A DNA stretch of 64,000 nucleotides from Lepus europaeus (taxonomy: Eukaryota > Chordata > Mammalia > Lagomorpha > Leporidae): assembly GCF_033115175.1 (NCBI RefSeq), contig NC_084835.1:59130448-59194447 (forward strand). Reading direction: 5' to 3'. Below the pieces are notes generated by a model. The model worked only from the letters and a program-made list of their open reading frames with translations, was not told the DNA's origin and ran no database searches. The position numbers and the translations under genes are program-made. Within the stretch, counting starts at the first letter, position 1; every line of letters starts with the position of its first letter. This document shows positions 1 to 10,985 of this stretch, in pieces.

Positions 1-319
1 ATGGCCGTGGGGCAGCCGGGAAGGCGGTGAGTGGTTCACACCTGGACCTGAGCCTCCTCCCGCCCAGACAGGCATCACACTGGAGAGCTGCGTGGCGCCG
101 GAGGCGGGCAGGGCAGGGCAGGGCAGGGCAGGGCGAACTTGCTCCCAGACTGGAACTCAGTGTATGAAAAGTAAGATGGAAACTGTTCAAAGACCCCTGT
201 TAGATCAGAGTGCAAGGCCATCCAGACAGGGCAGGTCCCCACGATCCCTCAAAGCCCGACTTCACCAGACGCAAACCACGCACTTACTTTGGTATTCTCT
301 GCCAAAATCAACACACATG
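1..319. other. GC-rich flank beyond the TWSG1 3' end
   Basis: The first 170 bases are GC-rich with several CpGs and hold a pentanucleotide repeat at 107-134. I see no recognisable exon or repeat family. An ATG at position 1 followed at base 27 by a GTGAGT donor-like motif is noted but has no other support. Confidence 0.5.
107..134. repeat. GGGCA pentanucleotide microsatellite
   Basis: About five and a half nearly perfect tandem copies of GGGCA just beyond the predicted TWSG1 poly(A) site. Confidence 0.9.
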
Positions 320-339
320 ACTCACACCCGTTTTAATTT

Positions 340-345
340 TTTATT
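340..345 (-). promoter_or_regulatory. TWSG1: Distal poly(A) signal AATAAA for TWSG1 (candidate)
   Basis: The minus strand reads AATAAA here, and about 20 nt downstream follows a GU-rich stretch (GGTGTGAGTCATGTGTGTTG), the expected downstream element. Cleavage would fall near 320-325. Confidence 0.45.
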
Positions 346-2324
346 AAAATACTTTTTTTTGGTTCATAAGGACAACCAAAGGAAAAACACAATTTATATG
401 TTGTAGATCATGTAAAATATAATAAACATAGACCCTGGGGAATGCAGAATAGATTTTAAAATTCATCAAGGAGGTTTCATAAAGACAATATTTTAAAATG
501 TGACTTATTTGTATTTACATAATTTTTCCAAACCTTCTTTTCTCCTTGTTGATGCTTCTTTGGTGAATAATTGTTCAAATGTCCTATCATCTTACCAGTT
601 TTGTTTTCTGAAACTGTGTTCTAAATGAACAGCTGTCTTCTATGGTATCCTAGGTGATAATTAAATGAAATCTAGTCTGTATATCATTTTACTTGGTATA
701 ACTATTATGAACATAGTACTAGTTAAAAAGTTTTGGGGAAAAACAACAGAAAAACCTGCTACCAAGCACATGACTTTTATATACAGAAAAGAGCTTTTAT
801 ATAGGCCTTCATAATAGCCACTGATTTAAAACCTAGTGTTTTTCTGATCTGGCTAAAAAAAAGTGAAAAACCTAATTACTGAATAAAAAAGAAAAAGAAT
901 TTTTACCAAAGCATCAATATAGAAGTGAATGGACTTAGAGGGGTAACAGAGGGTATACATTTTAGGGAAGCTATTTTGGCTTCTCAAATGTTATAATTTC
1001 AATTCGAAAAAGCTCTGGGATTCCAAACCTGAAATATGTGCTAGAACTGGAAATGCAATGTTTTATGCAAACTCTTAGCTGTTTCAGAAATCAGAAAAAA
1101 TAATCAAAATTTGAATAAAAAAGATTATTCAATTTAGGGACAATTTCTATTAGGAGAGATCAAGGTAAGAAAAATCAGCTAAGTGCACTGTCTATTAAGA
1201 AAAGTAGGAGGAAGAAAAGAGATATTACATATAAAAACTTAATACTGAAGACCTGAAAAAGATGACCATGAAGTTTTAAAATGTTGTCACCATTAAGAAA
1301 ACAGCAAGCAGGCTGACAACAAAGACAAATTAACTGAAATTTCTTTGAAAAAACAGTGAAGTTGAAATGAAGCAGCTGGCTGCAGATTTCTAGAAAAAAT
1401 TCTCTCGAGTACGAGAACCCTCTCAGCTTTATAGGCGTTCACAAAGAAGGGGAGATAAAATGTTTTAAGGCACTTCTGAACAGAGGCATTCCAGGGAAAG
1501 GGATAACTCAGTGTTTTCTGCCAAAAAGGACACCTTTTTGAAAGACTGATATACCTTGATCATTTGCTAGAGTTATGCAAAAGAACAGAGAAGGGGCAGG
1601 GCTTTAAAATTTAAAATATTAATCATAATATTACAAATGATTTTATAGCTACTGTTCAGATAAATGAGTAATACAAAATGTGTCTGACAACACTACCTAT
1701 TTTTATATTCTAAAATATCTAGACATACAAAGAGGTATTCCTAAAAGGTGACTTGCAATTCAAATATGCACCAGAGAAATTAGTGATCTGTAGTCTGTAA
1801 TATAAATACTTACGTTTGGACTGACGCTTGAGGGTGGAGGTTTGTGACTGTGAAGGGCACAGTGTTTAAGCTTGTCCTTACTGAAGGATTATCTAAGACG
1901 CTGACTAAATATTCATAGTGTATTTGGAGTGAACACCACCTTGAGAAGGGATTTTAAAAAATTCATAAGAATCTTAACTTCCCACAATACAATTATCAGA
2001 TCTGGATATAAATTTAACAAATGAATGATTACAAAATGACAAAACCAGTGAGCATAAATAGATTTTGTTCGTTTCCCATTCTAATTCCCAGAATCCTCTT
2101 CTTCAGTGCCCCTCTGATCACTCACCTGTGAGAGAACAGGACTCTTCCTGAGGCCGCCCCGGCCATTCTCGCCTCCAGCCCGGCTGCCGTACAAGGAGAC
2201 CCGCTGTTTCCCTGGTGCTCTGAGCAGGGTCTGATTGAGTCTCCATGCCCAGTACCCTGTAAGCTGCTACCTTTAGTCACAGAGATGCTTTTACTTGCCA
2301 GTGATCTACCTGAGCAGGGGATTT

Positions 2325-2443
2325 TTTTTTTTTTTTTTTTTTTTTGGCAGGCAGAGTGGAGAGAGAGAGACAGAGAGAAAGGTCTTCCTTTGCCGTTGGT
2401 TCACCCTCCAATGGCCGCCGCGGCTGGCGCACTGCCAGGGGCA
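2325..2443 (-). mobile_element. Young-type C-repeat SINE, 5'-truncated, in the TWSG1 3' UTR
   Basis: A long T run followed by the AGGCAGAGTGGA...GGTCTTCCTT 3' part of the young lagomorph SINE on the minus strand, so in the same sense as TWSG1. Target copies GAGCAGGGGATTT at 2312-2324 and 2444-2456 are perfect. The SINE head and body are missing. Confidence 0.93.
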
Positions 2444-4543
2444 GAGCAGGGGATTTTATGCAGCTTCACAGGTGTACCCTGCAATTCCTGGTGAAGACAA
2501 TTCTTCAACGTCCATGTCAGCATTATGGGCCAAAGGAATGGAAGCGAATGAGGAACTTTCCCTCCAGCTTTGTCAGTGTGTGTATTATTAGGATGGAGTC
2601 TACCATATACAATTTGTTTTGTTTTGTTTTTTGGCTATGATGACCCACTATCTATTTTGGTATGAAAAATCAGCTGTTTACCCTATAGAGAGTGTCACTT
2701 ATCTTCACACTGTTGGAGAGCAAACCTACAGGCCAGGAATACTTGCAGTGAGTTCCAAGGAGGTCACAAGGCTTTAGAGAAAGGACATTCCTATGTTGGT
2801 TCGGACACACAGTATGGAGGAGGACGTAATCATCCCCCTCTCTCCTTGATTTTTCCAGGATTTTATTAAATCTGCACTGAGAAAGCCAGTGATTAGGATG
2901 TCTCATAATTATACTGGAGTCTGGGGAGGGTGGTAAAACAAGCCATCTGAATCCAGCCAGATCATAAAAATACTTGAGTGATTATCCTCTCCTATTTCGG
3001 GGAAGGCAGGCTTAACTTTGTATTTCCCATGGCTACAGGAGGCTTTGAGTTGTAACATGTAGGCTCTTTTTGGTTATAGTTGCAAAAGAAGCCACCGAAT
3101 TCTTGAGGCTTGGACATGTCTTAGAAAGAAGCAAACCACAACAGATGTGATCTGGATTTGCTTAGATGGCTACAGCTGCCATGCTGTTCATGCTGAAATA
3201 ACCAGGCCTGCGCTGGTCAGCGAGCTCCAGTCAGCTCATTGGGTTACCGTCTCCAGACCTCGAAGTGACGCACTTGAACTCTCACTGTAGAGTCACGGCC
3301 TCGGCTCCACCCGCTGTGCTGACCTCCTCAGACCTGAACGCCCAGCAGCCCTCACCAGCGGCAGCAGCCACTGCCTAGTAGAACTTTGCCAGGAAGCCTG
3401 GCTCACTGCCCTCCAGCTGCCGGACACATTCATTGCACTCCTGCTTAGCCCAGGCTCAAAACCACTGATCCCAAAGACGCAGCTGGCCCTCAAAGATACG
3501 GGTGGTTGGTCTGCTCCACGCACACCAAGCTGCTCCGGACCACCGCGCGCTGGCTGTCATTCTCCTTACTACGTTAGTTCTAGGTCCTGTCGGGAAGGTT
3601 CTTGTGGGGGACCTGACCAACACTTCACCCCCTGGGAAGTTTCGGCAGACACTGGGGGTGGGAAACAGTAATGTTGCCTGGTACTGAGGGAGAGGGGGAA
3701 GGGGAGGATGGTGGCATCTTCCCCTTTCCTCTCCATGGTTACCTTGAGATGGCTCCTACAATCCTCAGACTCTAACTCTCACCACGGCTTCCTGTTTCCT
3801 GAAAACCCTCAACAGGGCCACTGGACAGCCCATGCGCTTCTGGTCCCAGACCAGCCCCAAACACCCACGCATCCCAGCACCCCGCTCCAGGTCCGGAGAC
3901 AGCCGAGTAGCTCCAGCTGTGGTCATGCTAGCATCGGGGGTTGCCGAACACATGTGATTCAAAGCCTCGGGGAGAGGCAGATAACCAAGCCAGAAAGCAG
4001 GCCACGGGAGGAAAGCTGCGGGGTGGTGGAGAGACTGAAATCAAGCTTTTACAAGAGTTTCTGCACGTTCTCGAGTGATATATTTGAATATCTACTTATC
4101 AAACAGATAAACAACATAAGGCACAGTGAGGAAGGCAAACAAGTAGAAAGACTCAGTGTCCCAGGGCAGCACATAGGTCATAACTCACATTAACAGGCTT
4201 CCACTAGCACTTCCAAGACAAAAAGCTTCCAGAGCGCTAGAACACAGCGTCGCATTTATGTTGACAACCTCAGATCTGTGAAGGAATTCTCCACGCACCT
4301 GCTTCTATGATCAGAGCTGGACACGTATTCAAAGGCAAGGGCATACTGCTACTGGGCGACGCAGTCAATAAGAGCAGGTAGAATTATGGGATTTAACACA
4401 TTGCTGCTTGTCATCCTTGAAAGGAACTCATTCCAAGTTCTGTATGTCTTCTTAACTTGCTGGCATTCTGGTGCAACCAATAGATTAACTTTTCATACTT
4501 TTATTTTGTCTAAATTGCTTTGAGTTGTATTTCTTTGCCTTCT

Positions 4544-4725
4544 TTAAAACATGCAGTTCATACATTTGACAGTTTTACTCCCATAGTCAATGCACTCCGG
4601 GCCGATACACTCGCAGCAGGCATTGTGGAACCAGCGATACTTGGATGCCCCCATGGACTCACAGGATATTTTACACTGATGTATGGACATGCAGTCATCA
4701 AAGTAAACCACAGTACACAGGTGTT
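4544..4725 (-). CDS. TWSG1: TWSG1 coding exon 5 (C-terminal cysteine-rich domain and stop)
   Basis: Completes Glu164 and encodes residues 165-223 and the TAA stop (4546-4544). The sequence runs [12 protein letters not shown], then [28 protein letters not shown] and the C-terminus [10 protein letters not shown]. It holds ten cysteines (167, 175, 181, 185, 200, 201, 203, 208, 218, 221), the conserved C-terminal Tsg domain that supports chordin cooperation. The acceptor AG (4727-4726) follows a short pyrimidine run. Leu166 replaces the Met I recall in human, the only difference I noticed in this exon. The 3' UTR continues directly to the left. Confidence 0.97.
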
Positions 4726-4961
4726 CTGAAAAAGCAAAAAGTTAAAAGTTCAGAGCAAGAGAGAACACAGGAAAGACTTCAATACCCAGTTGCATCTTAT
4801 TAACAGTTCCTCAGCTTAGTTTTCACAGTGCTGCTCTGCACAGGACAAAGATGAACGATAGGAAAGAAGATACTCATTTGTTAATGATATTGGCAAAAAA
4901 AGTCAGATCCTTCCCCTTCAGCTGAAGGCAGCAAAGGGCTGTCCTCACCTCTTAGACTTTG

Positions 4962-5298
4962 ACATGAGGGGCGATGCCCCTGCTATGCCAACATACCATA
5001 TGGGCACGGGTTCGTGTCCCAGCTGCTCCACTTCCGATCCAGCTCCTTGCTAATGTGCCTGGGAAAGCAGCGGATGATGGCTCAAGACATTGGGCCCCTG
5101 TACCCATGTGGGCGACCCTGAAGAAGCTCCTGGCTCCTGGCTTTGGCCTGGAGCCCTGGCCATTGCAGCCATTTGGGGAGTGAACCAGCAGACGGAAGAC
5201 CTCTTTTTCTCTCTGTCTCTCTCTCTCTTTCTCCCTCTCCCTCTGTAACTCTGCCTTTCAAATAAATAAAACAAATCTTAAAATGAAAAAAAAAAAAA
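4962..5298 (+). mobile_element. C-repeat SINE, older type (intron 4)
   Basis: Complete from the promoter-like head (GGGTTCGTGTCCC) to the CAAATAAATAAAACAAATCTTAAAA tail. Flanked by AGACTTTG at 4954-4961 and 5299-5306. Confidence 0.92.
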
Positions 5299-5455
5299 AG
5301 ACTTTGTCCTGAAGACTATATTATTGGGCTTAAAAACATTTGCTGTGTGATAGAATTGTGTTTTTAAGCTGGGCATTTCTGGTAAGATTTCCTCCAAAGA
5401 GGATTCTCCAGTTAAAAGACATTTGAAAAATACTGTTCGAAAGTTAGATTGAGGG

Positions 5456-5778
5456 AGGGCCAGCATTGTGGTGCAGTGGCATCCCATATGGGTGTGAATT
5501 TGAGTCCCGGCTGTTCCACTTCCTATCCAGCTGCCTGCTAATGCACCTGGGAAAGCAGCAGAAGATGGCCCAAGTGTGTGTGCCCCTGCCACACATGCGG
5601 GAGACCCAGAAGAAGCTATTGGCTCCTGGCTTTGGCCTGGCTCAGTCCTGGCCTTTGTGGCCACTTGGGGAATGAACCAGTGGATGAAGGACCTCTCTCT
5701 CTCTCTGTCTCTCCCTCTCACTCTCTCTTTCTACAACTCTGCCTTTCAAATAAATCAATGAATCTTTAAAAAAAAAAG
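5456..5778 (+). mobile_element. C-repeat SINE, older type, small head deletion
   Basis: Starts GGGCCAGCATTGTGGTGCAGTGG, then jumps to GCATCCCATATGGG: about 25 bp of the head (region after box A) is missing. The tail AAATAAATCAATGAATCTTT plus A run is intact. Confidence 0.9.
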
Positions 5779-5883
5779 TTACATCAAGCCTTTATAATAA
5801 AATAAAAAGTAATTTGAATGATATAAACTGCTTAGTAATGCTTGACACAAATAAGCATTAGCTAATAGAAATATTATTTTGCT

Positions 5884-6184
5884 TAAATATTTATTTATTT
5901 GGAAGGTAGAGTGACAGAGAGAGAGGGAGAAACAAGAAAGAGAGGTCTTCTGTCTGTTGGTTCATTTCCCAAATGCTCGCAATGGCGGGGACGAGGACAG
6001 ACAAAGCTTGAAGCCAGGAATTCCATGCAGGTGTCCTACGCGGGTGGCAGGGGCCCAAGTTCTGGGCCATCACCCACTGCTTCCCAGGTGCACTGGCAGA
6101 AAGCTGGACTGGAAGCTGAGCAGAGAGGATTCATTCCAGTACAGACACCCCAAGTGGCAGCCTAACCTGCTATACCACAGTACC
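5884..6184 (-). mobile_element. C-repeat SINE, older type
   Basis: Begins with an AAATATTTATTTATTTGG tail complement and ends at TACCACAGTACC, the complement of the head. Substantially diverged. Confidence 0.88.
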
Positions 6185-6320
6185 ATTGTTATTATTATTA
6201 AAAATTTCTAGTTCTACTTTCCACTCAGACAACTACTTTTGATGGTTTCTATTTTGGTTATTCTAGTGGTTAACTCCATATGACTACCCTAGGTAGAAAG
6301 AGAGTACATGAAATAAAGGA

Positions 6321-6634
6321 GAGTTGGTGTTGTAGCATAGCAGATAAAGTAGCTGCCTGTGGCTTTCCATAGGGTTCCAGTTCATGTCCCAGCTGCTCCA
6401 CTTCTGATCTAGCTCCCTGATAATGAGCCTGGAAGATGGCCCAAGTGCTTGGGCCCCTGCACCCATGGGTGAGATCCAGAAGAATCTCCTGGCTCTTGGT
6501 TTCAGACCAGCCCAGCTCTGGCTATTGAAGCCATTTGGGAAGTGAACCCACAGTGGATGGAAGAGCTCTTTCTCTGTCTCTTCCTTTCTCTGTACTCTGC
6601 CTTTCAAATAAATAAATGAATCTTTAAAAAAAAA
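6321..6634 (+). mobile_element. C-repeat SINE, older type
   Basis: Head GAGTTGGTGTTGTAGCATAGC, B-box-like GGTTCCAGTTC, tail AAATAAATAAATGAATCTTT. Its A-rich end served as target for the next SINE. Confidence 0.9.
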
Positions 6635-6641
6635 GAGGACA

Positions 6642-6989
6642 GGCCAGTGCTGTGGCTCACTAGGCTAATCCTCTGCCTATAGTGCCGGCACCCCGGGTTC
6701 TAGTCCCGGTTGGGGCGCCAGATTCTGTCCCGGTTGCTCCTCTTCCAGTCCAGCTCTCTGCTGTGGCCTGGGAGTGCAGTGGAGGATGGCCCAAGTGCTT
6801 GGGCCCTGCACCCCATGGGAGACCAGGAGAAGCACCTGGCTTCTGGCTTCGGATTGGTGTAGCACACTGGCCATAGGGCGCAGGCTGTAGTGGCCATTTG
6901 AGGGGTGAACCAACAGAAGGAAGACTTTTCTCTCTTTCTCTTTCTCTCACTGTCTAAACTCTGCCTGTCAAAAAAATAAAAAAATTTTA
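6642..6989 (+). mobile_element. Young-type C-repeat SINE
   Basis: Has GGCCAGTGCTGTGGCTCACT at the head and GTCTAAACTCTGCCTGTC before the A-rich tail. Target copies AAAAGAGGACA at 6631-6641 and 6990-7000 are perfect, and it sits in the tail of the previous SINE. Confidence 0.94.
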
Positions 6990-7000
6990 AAAAGAGGACA

Positions 7001-7951
7001 ACAAAAACCACTAACAGAGTACTTGTTCTCAGGCTGTTGTTTTTAAGAGCCATTGACAGAACTGATCAATCACCAGGGATCTGGTAAGTAAAGGAAGGCC
7101 TAATGGAAGAAACTGGACTTGCATTAGGAAGAATTAAAAGCGAAGCTCCCAGATAACAAAGTGAGGAGAGCCACAAGGAGCTGGGTACTGTGTGCACTAG
7201 GCCAGAGTGGAGGCAAGGCCAACTGGAGTGGCCGGGTGGTGTCAGGAAGCCGCCACTGGGCACGTGACGTGGAGACCGTTTAAAGAACCCAGGGAGCAGC
7301 ACAGCACCCAAGAGGGGCTGGCAGCAAGCGGGAAGCGGAAGCGCTGAAATCTTCAAGTGGCTGGAACTTCCTGAATTCATCTATGTACCCAACACATACT
7401 TACTGAACACCACTATGGCTTAGCCATTAGGGACTCACAGAGGAATTAGAGAATCCAAGAAACTGAGTTGAAAAATGCTAGGCCTTTGCAATTTTAAAAC
7501 AGACAACAAATGGAACCGCAAAGGTGGGGAGGAGGAGCGGAGTGGCGAACTCCACCTGTGGTGGGGGGTGTGCGAGGGACGGTGCCCCCGTGCAGAAACT
7601 TTAGCTCTGTCTGGAAGGATACGCTTTCTGCTAATTATTTCATGAACTTAAGCAATTTTTCAGAAAATTATGAATTATTATTTAATATCTAATGTGTGGA
7701 TCACGTATACTTTAATAATGGGAAAACTGTAGTAAAATATCTTATTATTATCACATTGTATATATTTCTGATATTTCCTTAATCCATAATCGATAATTTG
7801 CTGTCATAATACTTTAACCTAAAAAAGAAATGAGTGTGTTTTATCAAAGGCTGCTTTGGTTTTCCTATCAGTGCCCAAAGGCCTGCTCTGCTGCACACAT
7901 GGAGGCCTGTGATAGAAGGCATTACACTTTGAAAGTCGGCTTAATCATTAT
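7001..7951. other. Intron 4 stretch without recognisable elements
   Basis: Mixed sequence, moderately GC-rich at 7140-7370 and AT-rich from 7610. I recognise no exon or repeat family. The open frames here lack splice context or family similarity. Confidence 0.5.
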
Positions 7952-8253
7952 TTATGTCCATTTTATTTGAAAGGCAGAAAGAGAGAGAGACAGAAGAGAT
8001 GTTCCATGTGCTGGCTGACTCCCCCAAATGCCCACAACAGCCAGAGCTATGCCAGGCTGAAGCCATGAGCCAGGAAGCCCATCCAGGTCTCCCATGTGAT
8101 GTGGCTGGCAGGGGCGCATGTCTGAGCCATCATCTGCTGCCTCCCAGGAAGCTGGCTCAGAAGCAGAACGGGCAGCACTAGAAGCAGGCACCCCCATGTG
8201 GGACGCGAGCATCCCAAGTGGTGACTTGAGCCACTGTGCCAAACACCTGCCCA
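7952..8253 (-). mobile_element. C-repeat SINE, old divergent copy
   Basis: Tail-side motif ATTTGAAAGGCAGAAAGAGAGAG, body CAGGTCTCCCATGTGA and head-side GAGCCACTGTGCCAAACACC identify it. Heavily diverged. Confidence 0.85.
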
Positions 8254-8402
8254 GGGTTTCCTTTCAAGGTGATGAAAATGTTCTGGAATCAGACAGTGAT
8301 CATAGTGGTACAACACTGTTAATACACTAAATGCACTATGAATGTGCACTTTAAAATACTTAAATTGGTAAATTATACCATTTACGCACAATTTGCTTCA
8401 TA
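8254..8402 (+). mobile_element. L1M-type 3' end fragment
   Basis: The run GGTGATGAAAATGTTCTGGA followed by a C(A/T)CTATGAATGTGCACTTTAAA-like stretch matches the 3' UTR of old mammalian L1s as I remember them. Confidence 0.6.
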
Positions 8403-8866
8403 TTTTAAGAAATAACCCCAATTTGCATAACTGCTTTATTCTTCTACGGTAAAACTGTATGGTGCTTTTTATTGGAAAATAGAAATGACTTTACAAAAAT
8501 CCACTTGCCCTTTACATTCTAAATTTGTGATATGACCTGATTCTCACTAATAGATGTTCTTTAATACACTTCTCAAGTTTGGGTAAGTCATTCTCATTTA
8601 GTGACTATTTCGACCCACAGTACCCATTTCCAGAGAGCTGACTGGGTTAATTTATACCTGGAAATGAGGTGTCTGTAATACCAACTTGGCTGAGATGAAA
8701 TGTAGCTGTAGCTGATGAACCTGACAATACTATTAGGAAAACCTGACTTCCCGGAGTACTCTGAGCATGCCCTGACGGGAAGCAATGTTGTATTAGGTGA
8801 GCAGCACTGCTGCAACCTCACAAAAAGAGTAATTACAACTCAATGGAAACACATACCAGAATCAGG

Positions 8867-9158
8867 GGCTGCTGTTGTGGCGCAGCAGGTAAAGCCGCCG
8901 CCCTCGACACCAGCATCCCATATGGGCACCAGTTTGGGTCTTGGCTGCTCTACTTCCGATCCAGCTCCCAAGAGCTTGGGCCCCTGCATCCATGCGGGAG
9001 ACCTGGAAGAAGCTCCTGGCTCCTAGCTTTGGGCTGGCCCAGCCCTGGCCATTGCAGCCATATGGGGAGTGGATCAGCAGATGGAAGATCTCTTGATCTC
9101 TCTGTCTCTCCCTCTCTCTAACGCTTTCAAATAAATAAATAAACCTTTTTTAAGGAAC
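8867..9158 (+). mobile_element. C-repeat SINE, older type
   Basis: Near-complete copy missing part of the middle (the CTATGGCCTGGGAAAGCAG segment). Target copies ACCAGAATCAGG (8855-8866) and ACCAGAATTAGG (9159-9170) differ at one base. Confidence 0.92.
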
Positions 9159-9391
9159 ACCAGAATTAGGAGCGGTTATTTATTTTTCTAGAATGGCCTT
9201 TACTGCCGGGAATATGTGCTGACATGTTTCCCTATTTACTCAGGCATCAGGGTTACTGAAATCTAGAATTTACTTAGGCCCATCCAAACTTAAAACCAAA
9301 AATCTGCTCCAAAAGATAATACGGATTTTGTAAACCGTGTGAACAGACCACAGGAGGGGCGGAGTAGCAAAAGCCAACTGCTGGCGGTTAC

Positions 9392-9658
9392 CTTTGTCAC
9401 TGGAATACGGTGCATGAACGTTATTGCTGGGGACAGACACGTTTTGGTGGTGTGGCTGGTTCACAGTTTCTAAAAATGAAACCAGATTCTCATGATGGGA
9501 AAGCTCTTCTGCAACAGGGAAGGAGACGATGTTCCAGTTCAACTGAGTGTCTCCTTCTGTGAGCGCCCGGAAGAGAGAAGGGATGGGCTCGTGGAGCTCC
9601 TCCACCGTGCTCTTGGAAGTTGGCGGTGTGTCGCTGTAATTCCGGGGATTACACATAC
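9392..9658 (-). CDS. TWSG1: TWSG1 coding exon 4 (linker between the two cysteine-rich domains)
   Basis: Encodes the rest of codon 75 (Gly), residues 76-163, and the first base of codon 164. It starts GMCNPRNYSDT, with a glycosylation sequon at Asn81 (NYS), and carries a second at Asn147 (NVS). Apart from Cys77 it has no cysteine; it is an acidic, Ser/Thr/Pro-containing linker ending SSDK. The acceptor AG at 9660-9659 follows a good pyrimidine tract and the donor GT is at 9391-9390. At 267 bp both flanking introns are phase 1, so skipping this exon would keep the frame and join the two cysteine-rich domains directly. The frame is intact and looks nearly identical to other mammals. Confidence 0.97.
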
Positions 9659-9659
9659 C

Positions 9660-10300
9660 TGGAGGGGCGAGAGGGCAGAGAGGAAGAAAATTGATTTTTC
9701 TCACTGACTGCGACATCATGAGGTTTTGTCAGTTACTGCCTTGCAATCAAAGCTCCACTGAGTTAAGATAACGTGACATCTACCACGACATGTAGATATT
9801 TTGCTGTTTGTTTGTTTGGCTGAGGGGACCTAAAAGTGATGACACTCCAACCCAATAGCTCTGAAAACACCAATGACGCAGATCATGTTTGGTAAATACC
9901 CATCTTCCACTAGCAGAAACACAGCCCCTTGGAGAAAAGGCTTATTCCAGGGCTGGGGCAGGGCAAGCACAGATGAGCCACAAAACAAAGAAACGCTCAG
10001 TGAAGGAAGGGGTGTGTGGAAAAGACACAAGATGCAAACAGAGGGGACTCCCACCAACTAAATCAATAATTTGAGCATTAAGATAGTAACAATGGATGAC
10101 CACCCTGGCAATAAAGCAGGATTTGATGACATCTGGAATGAGGAAACAAAACCACCACTTGGCCCCTCACAAAGGTGGTTTGACTCTGACGGAACTCTTC
10201 AGTGGATGCTTAAGGCTGGTGGGTGGAACTTCGATGAGGAACATACTGATGTATTCTCCACAAAATACTTATCAGTTGTACACAGGTTGATAATCACCTT
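9660..10300. other. Intron 3 flank of exon 4, no recognised element
   Basis: Contains the exon 4 pyrimidine tract and branch region next to 9660. Further right I recognise nothing; an open frame on the plus strand at 10071-10373 has no family similarity. Confidence 0.5.
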
Positions 10301-10985
10301 AATGCATAGAAATCTTGTAGATATGGAAATGATCAGGAGGTCAAGGTTAGGACCCAGCAATGGGACAGGCTGATGCTGTGTCACCTGACATAAGGCATAT
10401 AGTGTCACTTCGGTGATGATGATGTTGCCAAGAGTGTGTGACTTCAGTCTGGTCGTCAGTCAACATCAGGAGGACCAAGGCTGAGGATCATCCCACACAA
10501 GATGAGTTCTGTACTTTAAGATGGACTGTCTCAGACCTGAGAGGTTTCAAGAGACAGGACAGCTAAATGCATCACATACTCCTAGGTAATATCTTGGACG
10601 AGAAAGGAACAAAAGATACCCTTGAAACAGCTGGTGAAATATGAATGGGATTTGCAGACTGGGTGGCCATGTGGTAGCAGTATTGGCAGTCTGATTTGGA
10701 GAGTCGTATGCAACTTATATAGGACAATGTCCGCGCTGCTGGAAAACACAGACTGGTGTGTTTAGTAGTGATGGGACATGATGTGTAGAACTTGCTTTCA
10801 GAAGATTCAAACAAAGATGAGTTTGTGTGTGTGCACATGCGTGTGTGTGTGTGTGTGTGTGTGTGGAGGGGGGGTACTGAGCAATGCAGCAAATGCATAG
10901 CTATGGGGAGGGCCTTTGTACTCTTCTCACAAATCTATACATCTCAAATTACTTAAAAGTGAATTATTAAAAAAAAAAAACAGTG
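10300..10985 (+). mobile_element. Old L1M-type 3' UTR with internal TG repeat
   Basis: The order of motifs (GGACAAGAAAGG-like block, CATGATGTGTAGAACTTGC, an internal TG microsatellite, a closing TTAAAAGTGAATTATT and A run) matches 3' ends of ancient L1 elements. The left boundary is uncertain. Confidence 0.55.
10841..10864. repeat. GT dinucleotide microsatellite
   Basis: Twelve uninterrupted GT units, preceded by a shorter interrupted GT/CA tract from 10822. Confidence 0.95.

Larger units (their letters stand above)
320..4543 (-). other. TWSG1: TWSG1 3' UTR (predicted)
   Basis: About 4.2 kb from the stop codon to the best distal poly(A) signal. Except for one young SINE at 2325-2443 it is free of recognisable repeats, unlike every intron in the window, which fits selection against insertions in a long 3' UTR. 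Internal AATAAA signals also occur at 4507-4502, only about 40 nt past the stop, and at 2867-2862, so shorter forms are possible. Confidence 0.6.

Noticed and set aside
1..33. ATG at base 1 followed by a GTGAGT donor-like motif, as if a first exon
   Set aside because: The match to window edge is chance; no upstream sequence is visible and no downstream exon of another gene could be found.
92..406. Open plus-strand frame of 104 codons at the left edge
   Set aside because: It begins in the GGGCA microsatellite region and runs into AT-rich DNA opposite the TWSG1 3' end. No recognisable domain, codon pattern or splice context.
2285..2640. Short frames with poly-Phe or basic stretches
   Set aside because: Produced by the T run and body of the SINE in the 3' UTR.
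3708..4193. 161-codon open frame on the plus strand
   Set aside because: It lies wholly within the predicted TWSG1 3' UTR on the opposite strand and resembles no protein family I know.
10071..10373. 100-codon open frame starting near an ATGGATGACCACCC stretch
   Set aside because: Considered as a retrocopy exon, but no family similarity is visible and the right part merges into an old L1-type 3' end.
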